This document shows, one piece after another, positions 11,338 through 23,168 of a stretch of 64,000 bases of DNA (position 1 is its first letter; each line of letters begins with the position of its first letter). The DNA is taken from positions 1,335,133 to 1,399,132 of the forward strand of contig OZ026549.1 in the NCBI GenBank assembly GCA_964020155.1, written 5' to 3'. The stretch comes from Chondrilla cf. caribensis (Eukaryota; Porifera; Demospongiae; Chondrillida; Chondrillidae). A model generated the notes under the pieces. It ran no database searches, was not told the DNA's origin, and saw only the letters and a program-made list of their open reading frames with translations. The translations under genes were made by a program, and so were the position numbers.

Positions 11338-11439
11338 CACGTATCCAGAATCAGAACCAGAAGTCTTATTTATACTGGGGCAACCACTAGCCCATAGCCT
11401 ATTAAGGTGCCCAGTAAAAAAAATACAACAACAACGAAG

Positions 11440-11738
11440 TATGAGCCTCACTCGTACATGATGTCCACTAGTTCTTCAAATCAAACGTCTTCGAGAAGAC
11501 ATTAGAAGGGTGACTGCTCGTTCTCGACAGAGATTGAGTGAATCAGACCATCGAGTTTCCTCCCTGTCCCTGGACCATGTAGCCACGTCGTTGACAGTGT
11601 ACGATAAGTGAAGGGGGAAATCCTGTTTTTCGTAGACTAACAGACTGTAGGACCTATATTTCCTGGACACACCCACCTAACTAACATCCGGACCGATCGT
11701 TAATTCGCTACCTCCGTTGTTATCCTGTACGTACATTG
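11440..11738 (+). promoter_or_regulatory. Conserved 5' flank of the MAEKMTT-type leader exon
   Basis: About 300 bp directly upstream of the leader exon. It is strongly conserved at four loci (11440, 25620, 40460, 60130) although the sequences further upstream differ. It likely contains the promoter and 5' UTR. It also carries an open stretch beginning LREDIRRVTARSRQRLSESD on the + strand that stays open in all four copies, so an upstream exon is an alternative reading. Confidence 0.45.
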
Positions 11739-13005
11739 ATGGCAGAAAAAATGACAACTCCCATTCCTCCAGAGGATAAAGAATCCTCGCGTTGTCAGTT
11801 GCAAGATATCGAAAGTAAGTCCAACGTCATGGTTGTGTTTACTGCTACTTCTGTAGCTACTTCTTACCTACTGGTCGCGATCGACGGCTGTCCGACGGTA
11901 GCTACCCAGGGTCGCGATCTTTCCTTCCATTCTTAGGCATCATAACTTCAGGGGTCAAACTGTGGACTATACTTAATAATTAGACATACCCAGTTGAAGT
12001 ACTCCCCGTTCATCACATCTACACACGCATACTATCACTACTGATAGCTATTCACTTAAGCTGTAACCTATTGTAACAGTTATAGATGATCATCAACAAT
12101 CTTTATTTCACTCGTTCACATCTTGTCCGGTCACTTGCGACCGATCAATACACTGACTGCTTGGTGTCATTCATGTGAGATGTACTGAAGTGAACTGGAA
12201 GGAGTGTTGTTCTCAGAACCTGTACAATGACATGGACACATGTATTCCTTGCCATCTACAGGACTACATCCATCATATTGTACATCGTTCTCATGTTTGG
12301 GAGGCTATATTTTTAACTGATGAATTCCTACATGTCTAGCTACATGTATAGTAGTGTGTCTACATCCTCACTATCTACAGGATCACATATTTCACAATCT
12401 TAACTAGAAATCAGTTGTTAATGTACACATTCCTATCTCAGTGTGCATTATTTGTGTTTATGCGTATGTACGTATATTGAAAGTCATTTGTGAAATTCTA
12501 ATTACCTGTACATCATACACAATTATGAAGGTCATTAATTGTTTTGATTATAATTGTTTGCTATTTATCTTAATAATTATATGCCCTACAGACATGACTC
12601 CTTCTGATATTGGTCTACAAGGAATATTGAAGAATTGTCCACTTTGGTACGAATATGCCATTTCCTTGGGTCTGAGTGCTGATATGATGAAGTACTATGT
12701 CGAGCAACCGCAGGAAGCATTGAGAGGATTGCTGGCTCTGAAGTACTGGAGGGATGGGCAGTGTGGGTCCGGCTATCCTGCTACATGGAAGTTCCTCCTT
12801 GGTGTCATTAAGGATCGTTTGGGATCCAATGTGGCCCAAGACTTGGAGGAATTGATTATCACTAATGACACCTGGAGCCTGACAAGTCCCAGAGGTGTGT
12901 TATTGACTTGACATGTGTTGTAGGAATTGAACCTGGTATACGACTGTTTGGATGGAGGTTGCTCTATTGGATACCTGAATGTATTTAAGGCATTTATAGT
13001 GTATC

Positions 13006-13057
<52 letters not shown>

Positions 13058-16000
13058 GTGTGCATGTATGTGTGTGCAACAGTGTTGCCATAATAATCAC
13101 GATATGTTATCTATTGCAATACCCAGTTCTGTATGCTGTGTTCCTGCTAATGAGATTTGACTTTTCACATGACAGTATATGTATGTAGATCACCTTTCTC
13201 ATTTCCCCTGCATCATTAGAATCCTCCAGCACTCATGATATACCAGGTCCTGTTGACAGACCACAGGGAAGTACACAGAAAGTGAGTTAGTATCTGACCT
13301 CATTGTCCATAGAGTCAAGCAGTACAGTACTCCTTTATACTTGATTCCACCATGGATAGTATACTAAGGGATCCATGATTCCCTCATGAGGGTGAACTGG
13401 TGTATGTTAGTAGTTCATTGTTTGTATAGGTGGTCATGTTATGTAAACTCCCCCTGGGGTCTGTTGTGACAGTTGTAGGCTTGGGGTCTCCATCACACTG
13501 TATTCCTACATTCCTATACCAACTGTGTATACCACATACTAGGTATGTGTGTACTGTGTATATCTGTGATTGATGTCCTAGTCTCTCACTGTATATTACA
13601 ATGTTATACAGGGCCGTAGCCATCGAATGTGAAGTGGTCCGATTTACGGTAATACGTAGACATGGTGAGGCATAATGTAGGGGGGTCTAGGGGCATGCCC
13701 CCCAGGAAAAATTTGGATTTTAGGCCTTCAGAGGTAGTCCTTGATGCCAATTTATTTGATAATAATGTATTATTGTAGGAATAGGAATCCATATAATAAT
13801 TATATTTGTTATCTATATAAAATATATAGATTCCTATGCATAACCGCAACAGTGAATTTATATTGTAATTTATACAACGCGAAAAAGATGGCCGATTTCA
13901 AAACGCCGGGATTAGGAATATTATTCATTTTTACGCCCACTGCCCACAATGGTGAGGTCACGGAAGGTCAACGGTGAATGGTTATCACCTTCGCCTATCC
14001 AAATGTACGTGAAATGGACGGTCGACGTCGGAATTCGTTCGTTTTTAAGATGTCTCAGTGCCTGGATTGTGCTGAGGGCCGTTCAAATCGAAGAGTACGT
14101 AGTTCTGAAGAGGTTGACGGCGTTGGAATCTGCCTCAAAGAGCGAGGACTGCTCAAAATCGAGTAATAGTATTCGTGGTGTTCATATGTAGTTGAGTTTT
14201 GATCGTTATGCACCTATTACACATTATAGTGTCGATTGTTCTTCTTACAGTGAATGGTTATCACATTCCTCTATCTAAATGTACGTTAAATGGTCGGTCG
14301 ACGTCAGAATTTGTTCATTTCTGAGATGTCTCGGCAACAGTGTTGTGTTTGGGGCTGTTCAAATCGTAAAGGATGTTGTCCTGAAGACGTTGATGGCGTT
14401 AGAATCTGTGGATGTAGTATCCTGAGAACGGTAGAGTGTCCGAAATCAAATGATTTACTCACATTACACACAATCGACGTTATGCCAACATCAACAAAGC
14501 AGGATGTCATAAAGAAGATCAACATGACACGATGTGGAAAGCAATTTACAGTGTGGACACCATCGAAGCAGTCTGTCATCTGCAATTTGCATTATGAAGA
14601 TTTTGCAGGACCATCAAGGAAAGATCCCAACAGAATACCTGTACACTTCAAACGGCCTTCGCATGGCACAGAATTGCTGGCTCCATCTACAAAAATGAGA
14701 CGAGTATTACAAAGAAGTTTTCAAGAAGAAGAAGAAGAACCTATAAACCAACTTGAGTCAGCGGAATCTTTCATTACATCAAGTGACGATGACCCAGGTA
14801 TTGAAGCAGCCTTACAGCAGCAGTCTTCTCACAATCTGGCCAGCACTGGCCTCATGGAGAATGAAAGAGAAACTCTGAAGAAGACTATAGAGCAGCTTAT
14901 GCAGGACATTACGTTGTTAAGGACTACACCAAAGAGGTTGGATGTCAGTTTGCTTGGTAGCAATGTCATGCATTTGTACTCGGGGCTGAATCATTCACAA
15001 TTTGCCATCCTTCTGAAATGGCTTACTCCTGTTTTGCCTACACATGCTGGGACCTCCAGCGAGACTGACATCATGGGTATTCATGGTCACCTTACCCATT
15101 CTCAGAAGCTCCTGCTTACATTGATGCGAATCCGCTGTGGTTTCTTGCAAGACGACTTAGGTATCCGATTTACTGTGGATCAATCTACCATTTCTCACAC
15201 ATTGAATCAATGGATACCATTACTTGCTCGCGAGCTAGAAAGGCTAATTTAGTGGCCACAAACTACCATTGGGCCGTCAGAATATCCCTATTCATGTATG
15301 CCTAACACCATAGGCATAATTGATGGCATTGAAATATTCATTGAAAGGCCAAGTAATCTGACTACACAGAAGTCATCCTGGTCAGACTACAAAAGCCACA
15401 GTACTGTAAGATACCTGGTGGCCATAGATCCATTCACAGGTGTATTCACTTACGTTTCTTCTGGCTATTCTGGTAATGCCAGTGATCGCTTCATTGTTGA
15501 GAATAGCACTTTTTTGGACTATTTACAACCAGGTCAACGTATACTGGCAGATAGGGGGGTTACAGTGTGCGATCTATTAGCCAGAAGACGTGCCTTTTTA
15601 ACAATTCCATCATTTCTAAGGTCTGCTGGAAAGCTCACAGGTCGGGACAGCGTCCAAACACGCATAGTTGCCAACTGTCCCGAATCATCCGGGACAGTCA
15701 CGGATTTTTCCAGTGGCAACATGTCATCTTCATTCAAAACGTCCTTAGAAGTGTCATCACAATCGACAAAAGTGCTTAGATTCTTACTAGCTGCTTTATC
15801 GTCATTCACTATTCTCCAGTAGAACGAATATTTAGCAGCCTGTTTGACTTTCGTTCGGCAGTGTTTGGATCTCTGATTGACAATTTTGAAGCTCTTGGAA
15901 AGGTTTCGTGGGCTTTTCGTCGTAAATTCATAAATCTAACAATGTAAAACTCACAATTACTTTCCTATTGAGCATAACATCAAATTATCCCTCGAAAACT

Positions 16001-19000
16001 TTTCAAGTCAGCTTTTAGATTCGTCCGTCATTTGACAGCCATTTGCAATATGACGTCATAAAATTAATAGTGTGCTAATGTTCATCATACTAATCTACGT
16101 TCGTTGTCTAAAATGCAATAGTAAACTGAGATACATATAAATAATTTTACATTAAATGCAGTATGATATTTAACAAGGTTCTAGACTGTACTTTTCCAGC
16201 TATTTATCAAGTACAGTCAATAATTATTCTAAACCTGCATATATTTGTTGAGCCATTTTGGCCGCAGCATGTAGGTGTGGATACATAAGTGTCCCTGAAG
16301 GAAATTTTCAAGGGTTGGCAGCTATGAACACGGGCTATAGCCAGTGTACGGATAAAGGTTGAAAATACCATCAAAAGAATGAAGGATTTCAAGATCTTCC
16401 AGCAAACACAGCCAAATCGCACTAACAAGAAAATCTTAGATAACATGGTCATTATTGCATGTTCTTTGAGTAATTTACAGCCAGCATTGATAAAATCATG
16501 ATATCATTTATGAACATGTATGCATGCTGCTGTCAATTTAGTTTGTTATTTGTACGACATTGTATTATAATTGTTTCTGTAGCTGCATTGTAAATAAGAA
16601 CTATATATTCATGGTTGTAGCTCATATACATATCAACCTTATTAATAGTATAATTACAAACGCGAATTACTGAAATGTGGTTCGGATGAGAAACTAAACC
16701 AGAATACACATAGTAAAACAATTTTAATCCAATAATAGCCTATCTAAAATATTTTTACCTAAGTGGTTACAATAAAAAGATTTTAAAATGTGTTGACCAA
16801 AATTCCTTATCGAGTATTACTTCTTCAATGAAGACATCATTAAGTGTCCAAACCACGAAGTAACAGCTAACTGCCCCAGTAATACCCAGTTCACCAATCA
16901 CTTGGTAGTAATAGTTTTGGCTTCTCTTTAGAAGTATTCTTCTGTCCTTTTTCTCCAAACAGAATGATGGGTCTTCACATGCTTCTTCAATGGATGATTC
17001 TCGATGCTTGAACGGACACTTTACTTCAGCTATGTGGATACAACCATCCTTGCCATAAATTATGCCATCAGGTGTTGCGCCGAGAAAAGGTAGCTGATGA
17101 CTGATGTATATGCCACACTGCTCAACATGCACCTTTCTGGTAAATTCCAAACATTTGATGGCATTTGACTCATGTTGTATTCCCCATAAAATCGCATGAG
17201 ATGTTGGACATCCATAATGATCACCTAAAAGCAACTTAAAGAGTGATGGTGGATAGAGTTCGTGCTTTCTGTTGCAGATTCGGCCAAAATTGCTGGCAGT
17301 GATTCTCCACTGTCGAGCATCCATCCACAGGGGATTTTCCCTTTGTCCAATTGTCATTTCAGAAAGCAATTTTACTTCTTCGGGTGACATTGATAGAGCG
17401 CAGATAAGGTCTTCAACTTGAAGTACGTCCTTGTCCAAGTTCAACAGATGGTCAATGTGGTCTTTAAGATGTCCACCGGTTGCTTGTTTCTCCCTTATGG
17501 TCGATTGCTTACAGGTTACTGCCCTTTCCTTTTCCATCGAACAAAAGAGGCCAATTCCAGTTATTGTTGTACCACTGTCAAGAGACGTTAGTAGCTCTTC
17601 CATGTCAAGCAGTTTTCCTGTATATGGCTGATATCCCTCGGAGGAAGCATAGCTGAAGTCCAGGTCACTGGATAATTGTGCTCTAGCCTGACCAGATGGC
17701 CTTGACCATGCACATGGCTTACTTGTTCCAGCCTTGGGTGTAATTTCAGCCAGGGTGAGCAGGAGGGCAGCTACGTGGACACAACTTTGTGTTTCTCCTG
17801 CAGGGCACTGACAATTTGCTCCGTTAACATGTACTGAATCATTCTCTGACTCATGATGTGGTGTAGAATGTTGTGCAGTAATCATAAGCTGAATGAAACA
17901 GTTGTAGTACGGAGGTTGCCTCTTCATGGTAGGCCTACAGTGAGCACGTATGTATATTCGAGCGGAAGAATGCACTACATACTTTTGAATGTGCGAAAGG
18001 TGTCCGCATTGGCATAGTCGTAGCCCAGTCCGGTAATTCTTCGTATATCCACCTTTGCTTTTCACTTTAAGCACAAGCAACCTCTTCACCAACTACTGGC
18101 AAGTTGTCTGAAGTCCATTCAGTCTCAGGCAGGTCATTAAATTAAGGTGCTTCTTCCACCGTTAAGTCAATAAATGTTCTGGCATCGATTTCGTTTTCTA
18201 AATCTTGTGTTTTGAGAAGGTCACTACACCTTTGCACAAGTTCTGCCTTATTTCCTGTAGTAGCAAGGCCATTATCTTTTAGAAAAGATTTAAGAGCAAA
18301 AACACTAGCAGATGGAGGGTGAAAACCTGTACTAACCGACATCTTCAATCGAGAAATCCAACATGAGAAGAACAATCAACACTTAGAATATCGTAGCAAC
18401 GACTTGTATCTCAAAAACGAACGAATTTTGACGTCGACCGACCATTTATCGTACATTTAGATAGAGGAATGTGATAACCATTCACTGTAAGAAGAACAAT
18501 CGACACTATAATGTGTAATAGGTGCATAACGATCAAAACTCAACTACATATGAACACCACGAATAAGATTACTCGATTTTGAGCAGTCCTCGCTCTTCGA
18601 GGCAGATTCCAACGACGTCAACCTCTTCAGAACTACATATTCTTCGATTTGAACGGCCCTCAGTACAATCCAGGCACTGAGACATCTTAAAAACGAACGA
18701 ATTCCGACGTCGACCGTCCATTTCACGTACATTTGGATAGGCGAAGGTGATAACCATTCACCGTTGACCTTCCGTGACCTCATCATTGTGGGCGGTGGGC
18801 ATAAAAATGCATATGGTCTATTGGGCTAGAATTCGAACGCAATGAGACCTATGAGGGTAATAACTTCAGCGAAGGTCCTCCTGATCCTAAAAGAGACGCC
18901 CAAGTGATTCCAGTGAAATTCAATATTGTTTTCTCCCTTAGTAACAAGGGAAAAAAATTTTAAGAAATATTTATTTTTGGTACTGCCCTGAAAAGTGGTC

Positions 19001-22000
19001 CAGTTGAAACCGTACCAACTGGACCGGTGGCTACGGTCCTGTTATAATGTGTCAAGTGTAGCATATTTTATTTCAGCTCATTCATAAAAACTATTTACAT
19101 ATGCTCCCTATAGGATCCACTTGGGGACCCACTGGTCCAGAAACTGAAGGGCCATGTCTACAACCGATATGAAAGGTTCAAGGTAGGAGAAGGAGGGAGG
19201 AAAATGGAGTATGTTCGACTAGCAGTACTCCCGGGCCAACCAGATGTACCAAGGGAACCAGAAACGGCAAATAGTCCTCTTGTTTTCCTCCAAAAGTACA
19301 GACACTGTGGAGGAGAAGGCAAGGAGGTCGATCGCTACATAGATGCCTCGGAGCTTCTTCGCAAAGGAAGTGATAGTCTGAGGGTCATCTACGGTCATGC
19401 AGGTATCGGGAAGACAACCCTTCTGAAGCATATCAGCCGAGCACTAGCCAGGAAGGAAGTGGAGAGTGACTACACCTTAGTGCTCTATTTTCCTCTGAGG
19501 GAGAAGGTTGTGTCTAGTGCCAAGGACCTGGAGGAACTGCTGTCATACTACACCTTGGGAGACAAGAAACTGGACCTCTCTGAGTTGAGCCAATCTCTGA
19601 TTGATACATCAGGAGAGGATATTCTCTTCATCTTTGATGGAGCCGATGAAGTCAGAGAACTCCTCTCCACTCGAAATGGTAGCATCTTCCAGGAAATCAT
19701 TCAAGGTCGAAGCCTTCCTCAAGCCGATGTGATTGTCACCAGTCGTCCCGGAAGCCTCCCATTCCTTCAAGAGCACAGTACAGTGTTCTACGAGATTCAT
19801 GGATTTGATGAAGAATCCATCAAAAGCTATGTCCGTGAATTCTTCCAAGCCAAACCTGAGGAAGGACAGAAGATGCTGGATGAGCTGCATTCCCGTCCGG
19901 ACCTGATGGGAGGGGCCTACATTCCAATGAATCTCTTTATCTTCTGTTCCATTTACGTAGGTCGTAAATTCCCTCCCACAATGACCCTCTGTTACAAAAA
20001 TTTTATTTGTAATGTGATCACAAGGGAATGTAAAAAGAGCGGTATCCCCTGTCAAGTGGACCCACTCCTCAATAGTTTATCAGATGACGTGAAGAGATTG
20101 TTGGAGTCCCTTAGTTCTTTGGCCTATGAAGGCATGATGACGACTCCGCCCACCTTTGTGTTTGATAAAGCCGATATCCGAAGAGCTTTCCCCACCCTCC
20201 AACCAAAAGAGTGCATCGAGGAATTTCTCTTCAAAGGACTCCTCCACCAACACTCCAGCTCAGTTGGGTTCGCAGCCAGATGTAGTTTCAACTTTTCCCA
20301 CACGACCAATCAAGAATTCTTCACCGCCTATCACATCTCTCAGCTTTCAACAAAGAAGCAACTGAAGTTCTTGAAACGGAACATTTCCAACCCTAAATTC
20401 GCCATGGTGATTCGTTTCTATGCTGGTCTAACAGGTCTATCCTCACCCAAGATCTCCAGACTTCTGTGCCAACCCGATTACGATCCTTCCTTTCTTGATT
20501 CTCTTCGTAGTCTATTTTCTTCACATTCTTTGTCTCTCCCATCAAAGTGTACCAATGATGATCCTCACCTTTTGTATCTTTTTCACTCTCTTTACGAGTC
20601 TCAAAACTCAGATTTGACACAAAACATTGTACAACACCTCAATCAATCACTTTCTTTTATTCTCCATCTCATTCCTCATGATACTCTTGCTATTGCTCAC
20701 TGTTTGAGTAAATGTACTCACTTGAGAGCACTGAAATGTTATGACTACCTTAATCCATCATCTTTGCCTCATGTCTTTTCTATCTTACAAGCAAATGTTC
20801 ATTTACAGTATTTACGTCTCCAGGTAGATCACTTGTCCTCAGCAGGTGAGACATCCTGTTAGTGAATTATTTGTATGTTTATCTTATTCAATGTCCAATG
20901 CACTATTCCACATGTGTACTAGTACGTTTTGCATTGTGTGCTACATAACATGCCTTATTCAGCATACACTGTTCATGTGTACTTGTAGTTGACGTATTAT
21001 GTATTGATGTACATGATGTGCTATTTGTAGAATTTGTGTACAACTTTGTGTGTATAATGTTTGTCAGTGAAGTGCTTTTATTCAGCATACACTGTGAAGT
21101 GCTTTTATCATTATTTACATTTAGATGCCAGTAGTCTAGTCAGTGTGACATCAGTGGAGAGGCTGGACCTTCTAGTGGGAGAGACAACACTGTCTGCACT
21201 GTCAGCCATTTTTCATAGCACTACCATTGTGGATTTAACACTTAATGTGGATGATCATAAACCTGTGAGTAAAATATGATCTGTTGAATAGCAAAGGACT
21301 TAACCCTTTAATTTCTGAATCCTCTCCATCTAACAGGACATTGACAATGAGCAGAGTAAGTCAGAGCTGATTCGTTCAGTGGCAAAGAATACCACTCTGA
21401 GGAGACTGTGCCTAGTTGGTGAATCCTACTTCAAGGTACCAGTGCTACATGGTGTAGCAGGTAATACTACAATTGAAGACCTTGAAGTGGCTGGTGAGTT
21501 AATTGAAGGTTATTTCTACTTACCATGACAACAGTGTTATTGTTGTTTTCATCCTAAATTGATAACATGTTCACTTTCTTAATGTGCAGGGTCATCACTT
21601 GGTGAGGATGATGATGTAGCAGAAGCACTGGCCACCACCTGTGTTGCAAATACAAAGTTGAGGGGAGTTATGATGATGGATATTCCACCTCTACCTGTGA
21701 TGAAATCACTTGCTACAAGACAAGTACCACTAGAAGAATTTTGGATCAACCTAAGTTTGGTATGTTGTCTCCAATGTGTGATTGAACAGCTGATGTACGT
21801 GTGTGATTTGTATTGTGTTGAGATGAGGATGTGTTTACCATTAGGTCATTGCTATGGAGGCTCCACTTCAGTATCTTTATGAATTAACAGTTCTTTGTTC
21901 ATCCCCAAATATAGGCGATATGCAAATTTATACCCACGGCCCATGATAATAGGGTCACAAAAACATGATTTCCTCAAAGCTGCCTATACAACACCATACA

Positions 22001-22697
22001 TTCACATGAACTCATTTACCATTGAACCCAATGACCCCATTATTGTGGGCAATGGGCGTAAAAATGTATATTGTCTATCAAATTTCATTGATCCATGAGT
22101 ACCTCTGATTCCAAGTAGTTATGTACACAGTGCACCTGTAGTTACATCTTTGTCTCAAAATACATCAGGTAATTGTACTGTGTACATGTGACAATCATGT
22201 GACTACATATTATATCAGGACACCATTCACTCGTTCAGTAACTTTGTCAGGTTACGAGAGTACTTTAGTGTGTACTGGACAAACAAGATCACTTTGTAGT
22301 GTTCCATGCAGGAAGAGGAGTTAATTGTTACTGAATGTTGTAAACATCCAGGCACATCTTCATTCTCATCCTGTCCTTCCAGCACTATGTACTGTAGATG
22401 TAGAGTGTCTGACCTTTGAGGTCAGTTGTTTATTATTGTGGTCTTGTTCATTATTATTGACAGAGAGTGTTTAGTGAAGATGAGTTGAAGGAGATGAAGA
22501 AGTACGCTTCAGAGATGAAAGTAGTGAAGGTCACTTTCGATGTTCGGAACAACACTGATGTATGTGAGCCTATTGCAACTGGATTGGGAAGAAACAAGGT
22601 GCTGAAACAAGTGACCTTGTTCTCTATACCAAAGGAGAAGAAAGAGTTTGTCAAATCAAAGTTGTCATCCATAAAAACTGTAACTGTAATTAAGTAG
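11739..22697 (+). CDS. NLR-2: Death-like/NACHT/LRR receptor
   Basis: Exons: leader 11739-11814 (MAEKMTTPIPPEDKESS...), Death-like 12592-12894, linker 13220-13281, NACHT 19114-20845, LRR 21125-21264, 21337-21493 and 21590-21759, a further exon from 21845, 22219-22420, and last exon 22464-22697. Phases agree across the first seven junctions (1,1,0,1,0,1,0). The intron before the NACHT exon is swollen by a 5.4-kb nested transposon. Exon 22219-22420 has +8 and +4 insertions relative to NLR-1 and gains an early TAA, so the 3' part is damaged or untranslated. A MITE at 21913-22076 supplies a stop if the preceding exon is not spliced out. Confidence 0.8.
12592..12894 (+). CDS. Death-like domain exon of NLR-2
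   Basis: 303-bp phase 1-1 exon. The product (TPSDIGLQGILKNCPLWYEY start) shows the Death-domain pattern: a Trp-containing first helix, then LGLSADMMKYY, LLALKYWRDG and a final helix with LLGVIKDRLGSNVAQDLEE. Death domains recruit adaptors by homotypic contacts. Nearly identical exons are at 47900-48202 and 61318-61620. Confidence 0.8.
13011..13057. repeat. (GT)n microsatellite
   Basis: Pure GT run in the intron after the Death-like exon of NLR-2. NLR-5 has the same repeat, longer, at 61734-61794. Confidence 0.97.
14326..16501 (+). pseudogene. THAP-DDE transposase, stop codon and insertion
   Basis: Starts MSRQQCCVWGCSNRKG, a THAP zinc finger (CxxxC, WTPSKQSVICNLHYEDF as the C-x2-H part), then an acidic linker, a coiled helix, an HTH region (LTHSQKLLLTLMRIRCGF...VDQSTISHTLNQW) and a DDE_Tnp_4-like nuclease. 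Acidic residues are visible in GIIDGIEIF, SGNASDRF, ILADRGV and VRIKVENT. The frame is broken by one TAG at 15250-15252, after which the same frame continues, and by the insertion 15663-16326. Beyond the insertion the C-terminal part resumes in frame to the stop at 16501. Confidence 0.85.
15663..16326. mobile_element. Element nested in the transposase, with 6-bp TSD
   Basis: 664 bp with ends CATAGTTGCCAAC...GTTGGCAGCTATG and duplication AACACG on both sides (15657-15662, 16327-16332). The interior carries a coding remnant PVERIFSSLFDFRSAVFGS (about 15820-15880), which resembles a hAT C-terminal dimerisation motif. A second copy in inverted orientation is at 48732-49440. The hAT-like remnant suggests a hAT-derived element, but a 6-bp duplication is short for hAT. 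Confidence 0.75.
16767..18342 (-). pseudogene. SAP-SWIM-YqaJ nuclease-like protein of the ISL2EU element
   Basis: Reading on the minus strand: a SAP motif (SVFALKSFLKDNGLATTGNK) near 18300, then DLTVEEAP and a TAA at about 18142. The same frame continues FNDLPETEW, then a frameshift near 18070 leads into the 441-codon frame 18092-16767. That frame has a SWIM-type zinc motif (CQCPAGETQSCVHVAALL) and a YqaJ/lambda-exonuclease-like domain (WMDARQWRITASNFGRI; ILWGIQHESNAIKCL; FLGATPDGIIY; AEVKCPF). In autonomous ISL2EU elements such a protein accompanies the transposase; its exact role is not established. One stop and one frameshift disable this copy. Confidence 0.8.
19114..20845 (+). CDS. NACHT exon of NLR-2
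   Basis: 1732 bp, fully open, same length and borders as in NLR-1 (CTATAG|GATCCACTTGG ... GCAG|GTGAGA). Walker A GHAGIGKTTL, Walker B ILFIFDGADEV and sensor VTSRPGS are intact. Protein identity to the other copies is very high except for scattered changes such as FDKADIRRAFPTLQPKECIE and the LRR start (ALKCYDYLNPSSLPH). Confidence 0.93.
21913..22076. mobile_element. Short MITE with ISL2EU-like ends
   Basis: AT-flanked, same site and structure as 5936-6100, so it was present before these units duplicated. Read through from the preceding exon it adds about ten codons and a TGA. Confidence 0.75.
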
Positions 22698-23168
22698 TAG
22701 TTTTTGTTAATCTCTGAACATTGCATGTCATGGCTGTACATGTTTGTTGTATAATTTTCCTATTACGTAATTGAAACCCCTCCATTATCCTATTATCCTA
22801 TTGTCTGTATATGTACTGCAATTATTTAAATTTGATAATTATCTGTTGAATGAGTTATAGAATAACTAAACCATATTATAAATATAGAGATTAATATAAT
22901 ATTATATAGTGTAATATAAACACAACAATAATTAGCAAATTATACATAATTCATTATAATTATTATTACATAATAATTATTATAATATTAAAAAATGAAG
23001 GAATCTAAACAATATAATGGAATATAATATCATACATAACAGATCGATATTATGATATACAGTCATACAAAGCTAGATGAGAGATATTATACAGTTAGTG
23101 GGAATAATACTTAGTCTATAGCTAATAGCGTGAATAAACCAACAATTTCATCTTGTCAATGAGCTCAT

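Larger units (their letters stand above)
13914..18819. mobile_element. ISL2EU/IS4EU-type DNA transposon, near full length
   Basis: About 4.9 kb with terminal inverted repeats over 400 bp long (13914-14335 against 18400-18819). They share the block TTTTTAYGCCCACYGCCCAC and are flanked by ATT on both sides. It carries two convergent genes: a THAP-DDE transposase on + and a SAP-SWIM-YqaJ protein on -. That pair is characteristic of the ISL2EU (IS4EU) superfamily. Each TIR contains a duplicated copy of the THAP 5' coding sequence (13978-14166 resembles 14290-14420). Both genes carry a few disabling changes, so this copy is recently dead. Confidence 0.85.
13609..19041. mobile_element. Outer element of a nested transposon cluster
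   Basis: Left end CAGGGCCGTAGCCA and right end TGGCTACGGTCCTG are imperfect inverted repeats. They are flanked by TTATA (13604-13608, 19042-19046); the uninterrupted site is visible in NLR-3 at about 33865. The interior resembles the pogo-MITE module (GATGGCCGATTTC) and is split by the ISL2EU element. No transposase for the outer element is visible. The superfamily is unclear. Confidence 0.65.

Noticed and set aside
13949..14191. Short frame beginning MVRSRKVNGEWL, repeated at 18544-18786
   Set aside because: It is the terminal inverted repeat of the ISL2EU element containing a duplicated piece of the THAP start, not a separate gene.
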